From assembly GCA_029940245.1 (NCBI GenBank), contig JAOZRF010000010.1:1-15470 (forward strand): 15,470 nucleotides of DNA, read 5' to 3'. The first letter of the stretch is position 1; the number at the start of each line of letters is the position of its first letter. The position numbers were made by a program, and so were the translations under genes. Below are positions 13,657-15,470 of the stretch, in pieces. Under the pieces are notes generated by a model, which saw only the letters and a list, made by a program, of their open reading frames with translations, ran no database searches and was not told the origin of the DNA. The DNA is from Desulfobacula sp. GTDB lineage: Bacteria; Desulfobacterota; Desulfobacteria; Desulfobacterales; Desulfobacteraceae.

Positions 13657-14709
13657 ATGGAATCATTAACCCAACAAATACTGGATTGTTTGCGTCAATG
13701 CGCCCCTTTTGCCCTGGCCACCATTATCAGCCACAAGGGATCCACTCCCAGAACCTCCGGCAGTAAAATGATGGTTCTGGCCGATGGATCCATCCATGGT
13801 ACCATCGGCGGTGGCCTGGTGGAAGCCCGGGTCATGGATACCTGTCTTGAAATGATGTCAACACCCCAGAGCAAAATCCTGGAATTTACCTTGAATAAGG
13901 ACCTCAAAGATGGACTGGACATGGTCTGCGGTGGTGACTTAACAGTATGGATTGAGACCTTTGGGACAAACCCCGTACCTGATCTTATCCAGGTATTTAC
14001 CACCATGGCGGCCCAGGAAAAGGCCGGGAAAAAAGCCGTATTGATTTCAAAGATCCAGGGATTTTCAGGTTCATCCTTTACCACGGATAAATGTCTGGTC
14101 CTGCCCGATGGAACCGTCAAAGGCTGCCGGATCTTACCCAAGGCATTGTTTGATGCCATATCTGACAACCAATTTTCCGGCACAGTACCGGTGATACACA
14201 ACCATGGCCTGGAAGAGTTTATCATAGAGCCTGGTACCCCCTGTGAAACCATTTATATTTTTGGTGCCGGCCATGTCGGATTTCAACTGGCAAAAATGGC
14301 ATATTTAACTGATTTTTACACGATCGTGATTGATGACAGGGAAGAATTTGCCAATCGGGAACGATTTGAAAATGCACATCAGATCCTTGTGGCCAAAGAA
14401 TTTGACAGGGCTTTTGACAGCCTCTCTATTGATAAAAATGCCTATATTGTAATTCTTACCCGGGGCCATCTCCATGACCAGACAGTGCTTGAACAAGCCC
14501 TTAAAACCAATGCCGCCTACATTGGCATGATCGGCAGCAAAAGGAAAAGGGAGCAGATTTATGCCAACCTGACAGAAAAAGGAGTTTCAAAAGAAACCCT
14601 TGACCTGGTTTATTCTCCCATCGGGCTTGAGATTGATTCTGAAACCCCGGCTGAAATAGCCGTCAGTATCATCGCCCAGATCATTCAGGTAAGGGCCAGG
14701 AACAAATGA
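13657..14709 (+). CDS. XdhC/CoxI family molybdenum-enzyme maturation factor
   Basis: This 350-residue protein has both domains of the XdhC family. The N-terminal XdhC_CoxI domain includes ISHKGSTPRTSGSKM (24-38), GTIGGGLVEARV (48-59) and MVCGGDL (89-95), whose cysteine is conserved. The C-terminal Rossmann domain includes IFGAGHVG (201-208), IGMIGSKRK (289-297) and SPIGLEIDSETPAEIAVSI (320-338). XdhC of Rhodobacter binds molybdenum cofactor, promotes its sulfuration and passes it to xanthine dehydrogenase, and the same role is expected for the enzyme encoded upstream. The ribosome binding site before ATG 13657 is poor (AAAAGA), so it may depend on readthrough from the transporter genes. Its stop overlaps the next start (ATGA, 14706-14709), coupling it to the cofactor nucleotidyltransferase. 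Confidence 0.92.
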   Translation: MESLTQQILDCLRQCAPFALATIISHKGSTPRTSGSKMMVLADGSIHGTIGGGLVEARVMDTCLEMMSTPQSKILEFTLNKDLKDGLDMVCGGDLTVWIETFGTNPVPDLIQVFTTMAAQEKAGKKAVLISKIQGFSGSSFTTDKCLVLPDGTVKGCRILPKALFDAISDNQFSGTVPVIHNHGLEEFIIEPGTPCETIYIFGAGHVGFQLAKMAYLTDFYTIVIDDREEFANRERFENAHQILVAKEFDRAFDSLSIDKNAYIVILTRGHLHDQTVLEQALKTNAAYIGMIGSKRKREQIYANLTEKGVSKETLDLVYSPIGLEIDSETPAEIAVSIIAQIIQVRARNK

Positions 14710-15470
14710 ATCTGTCCCGGGCTGTTGAGCTGTCCGCCTTGATCCCTGCGGCTGGTTTTTCCTCACGCATGCACCAGTACAAGCCATTGCTCAGGCTTAT
14801 GGACAAGCCTATGGTTGAAGTGGTCATCCGCCTTTTTCAAGAATGCGGAATCAGTGATATTGTTGTGGTCACAGGCCATAACCACAGTCTTTTAGAACCG
14901 ATTATAGAAAAGGCCGGGGCCCGGCCGGTGTTTAACCCGGATTTTAAAACAGGCATGTTAGGCTCCATCCAAAAAGGAGTGGTACACGTCTCCCGGAAAA
15001 GTAAAGGTTTTTTCCTGCTGCCTGTGGATATCCCGGCTATCCGGCCTGCCACTATCCAGGCCATGATCTCAGCTTTTCAAAAGGGCCCGGAAAATATCAT
15101 TATTCCGGAATTTGAACAAACCCCCGGCCACCCCCCCCTGATCCCGGCATGGCTGATTCCAAAAATTATTGATCTTAGTTCAAATTCAAACCTTGGGGAA
15201 CTTTTGCTCTACCAGAAGGATCACCAGATCAGACAGCCGGTCCATGACCGGGGTATCCTCATGGATGCCGACACAAAAGAAACCTATGAGAACCTGGTTG
15301 AAAAATACCGGAATTTGAATATTCCGGATAAAGCAGAATGCTGGTCCATTATCCGTTCGGCCCTGCCGGGGGAAACCGCCATCCAGGCCCACCTGGATCT
15401 TGTGGCAGATACAGCCCTGAAACTGACCTGTGCCATTGAAAAAGGTCTGAATCAAAAGAAAAATTCATGT
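14706..15470 (+). CDS. MocA-like molybdenum cofactor nucleotidyltransferase fused to an HD domain (3' end outside window)
   Basis: The frame starts at the ATGA overlap with the XdhC gene and stays open for 255 codons to the window end. The first 200 residues are a MobA/MocA-type NTP transferase: nucleotide loop LIPAAGFSSRMHQYKPLL (12-29), here with HQ where the family usually has G-x, metal-binding VDIP (107-110, D108), and TPGHPPLIP (139-147). Next to an XdhC gene, the likely reaction is transfer of CMP to molybdopterin to make the cytosine-dinucleotide cofactor used by XDH-family enzymes. From about residue 208, P-D-K-A-E-C-W, then A-x-x-A-H229-L-D-L-V-A-D-T-A matches the start of an HD metal-dependent phosphohydrolase domain. 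The HD active site itself lies beyond the edge. The HD substrate is unknown. Confidence 0.85.
   Translation, partial: MNLSRAVELSALIPAAGFSSRMHQYKPLLRLMDKPMVEVVIRLFQECGISDIVVVTGHNHSLLEPIIEKAGARPVFNPDFKTGMLGSIQKGVVHVSRKSKGFFLLPVDIPAIRPATIQAMISAFQKGPENIIIPEFEQTPGHPPLIPAWLIPKIIDLSSNSNLGELLLYQKDHQIRQPVHDRGILMDADTKETYENLVEKYRNLNIPDKAECWSIIRSALPGETAIQAHLDLVADTALKLTCAIEKGLNQKKNSC

Noticed and set aside
1..15470. tRNA, rRNA or CRISPR array
   Set aside because: No tRNA-like cloverleaf with TTCGA-type arm, no rRNA segment and no regularly spaced direct repeats were seen on either strand by eye.

Overview
The window looks like chromosome from an anaerobic deltaproteobacterial (Desulfobacterota-type, probably Desulfobacterales) sulfate reducer or relative. 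This is an inference from content: a NrfD/Fe-S/multihaem cytochrome membrane module, a molybdenum hydroxylase with a 4-hydroxybenzoyl-CoA-reductase-like FAD subunit, a Tat-exported TRAP binding protein, and moderate GC with strong Shine-Dalgarno sites. No RNA gene, CRISPR array or intact insertion sequence was seen.

Layout. (1) Positions 1-2684, minus strand: an operon reading leftward with a membrane-anchored tetrahaem cytochrome c, a Tat-exported 4x[4Fe-4S] ferredoxin-like subunit and a NrfD-type quinone-interacting membrane subunit. The first two junctions overlap. The first 14 codons of another gene with its own ribosome binding site follow at the left edge. (2) Positions 2685-3026: an AT-rich divergent intergenic region holding a candidate minus-strand promoter, an imperfect palindrome and a GTCAGG/CCTGAC-rich stretch that may be transposon debris. 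(3) Positions 3027-4994, plus strand: a THUMP-type RNA methyltransferase and a secreted DUF547 protein, both A-rich, closed by a terminator-like hairpin. (4) Position 5109 to the right edge, plus strand: a molybdenum hydroxylase locus. It encodes the 2x[2Fe-2S] small subunit, the molybdopterin subunit, an unusual FAD subunit, a three-part TRAP transporter, an XdhC-family maturation factor, and a MocA-like nucleotidyltransferase with the start of an HD domain, cut by the window end.

How the genes fit. The right-hand 10 kb reads as a self-contained kit. The TRAP system imports an unidentified substrate, probably an organic acid. The three-subunit cytoplasmic enzyme hydroxylates or reductively dehydroxylates it or a derivative. 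The MocA-like protein would make the cytidylated molybdopterin cofactor and the XdhC protein would help insert it.

The standout is the 763-residue FAD subunit. A whole GltD/NfnB/SfrB-like NAD(P)H:acceptor flavoprotein (about 440 residues, own Fe-S cysteines, two Rossmann folds) sits inside the xanthine-dehydrogenase FAD domain. It interrupts the cysteine loop that in 4-hydroxybenzoyl-CoA reductase carries an extra [4Fe-4S] cluster. This suggests a direct wire from NAD(P)H (or a bifurcation-like flavin) to the molybdenum enzyme. A 91-bp palindromic element that folds as a three-way junction between the TRAP binding-protein gene and the permease genes is the second feature worth attention.
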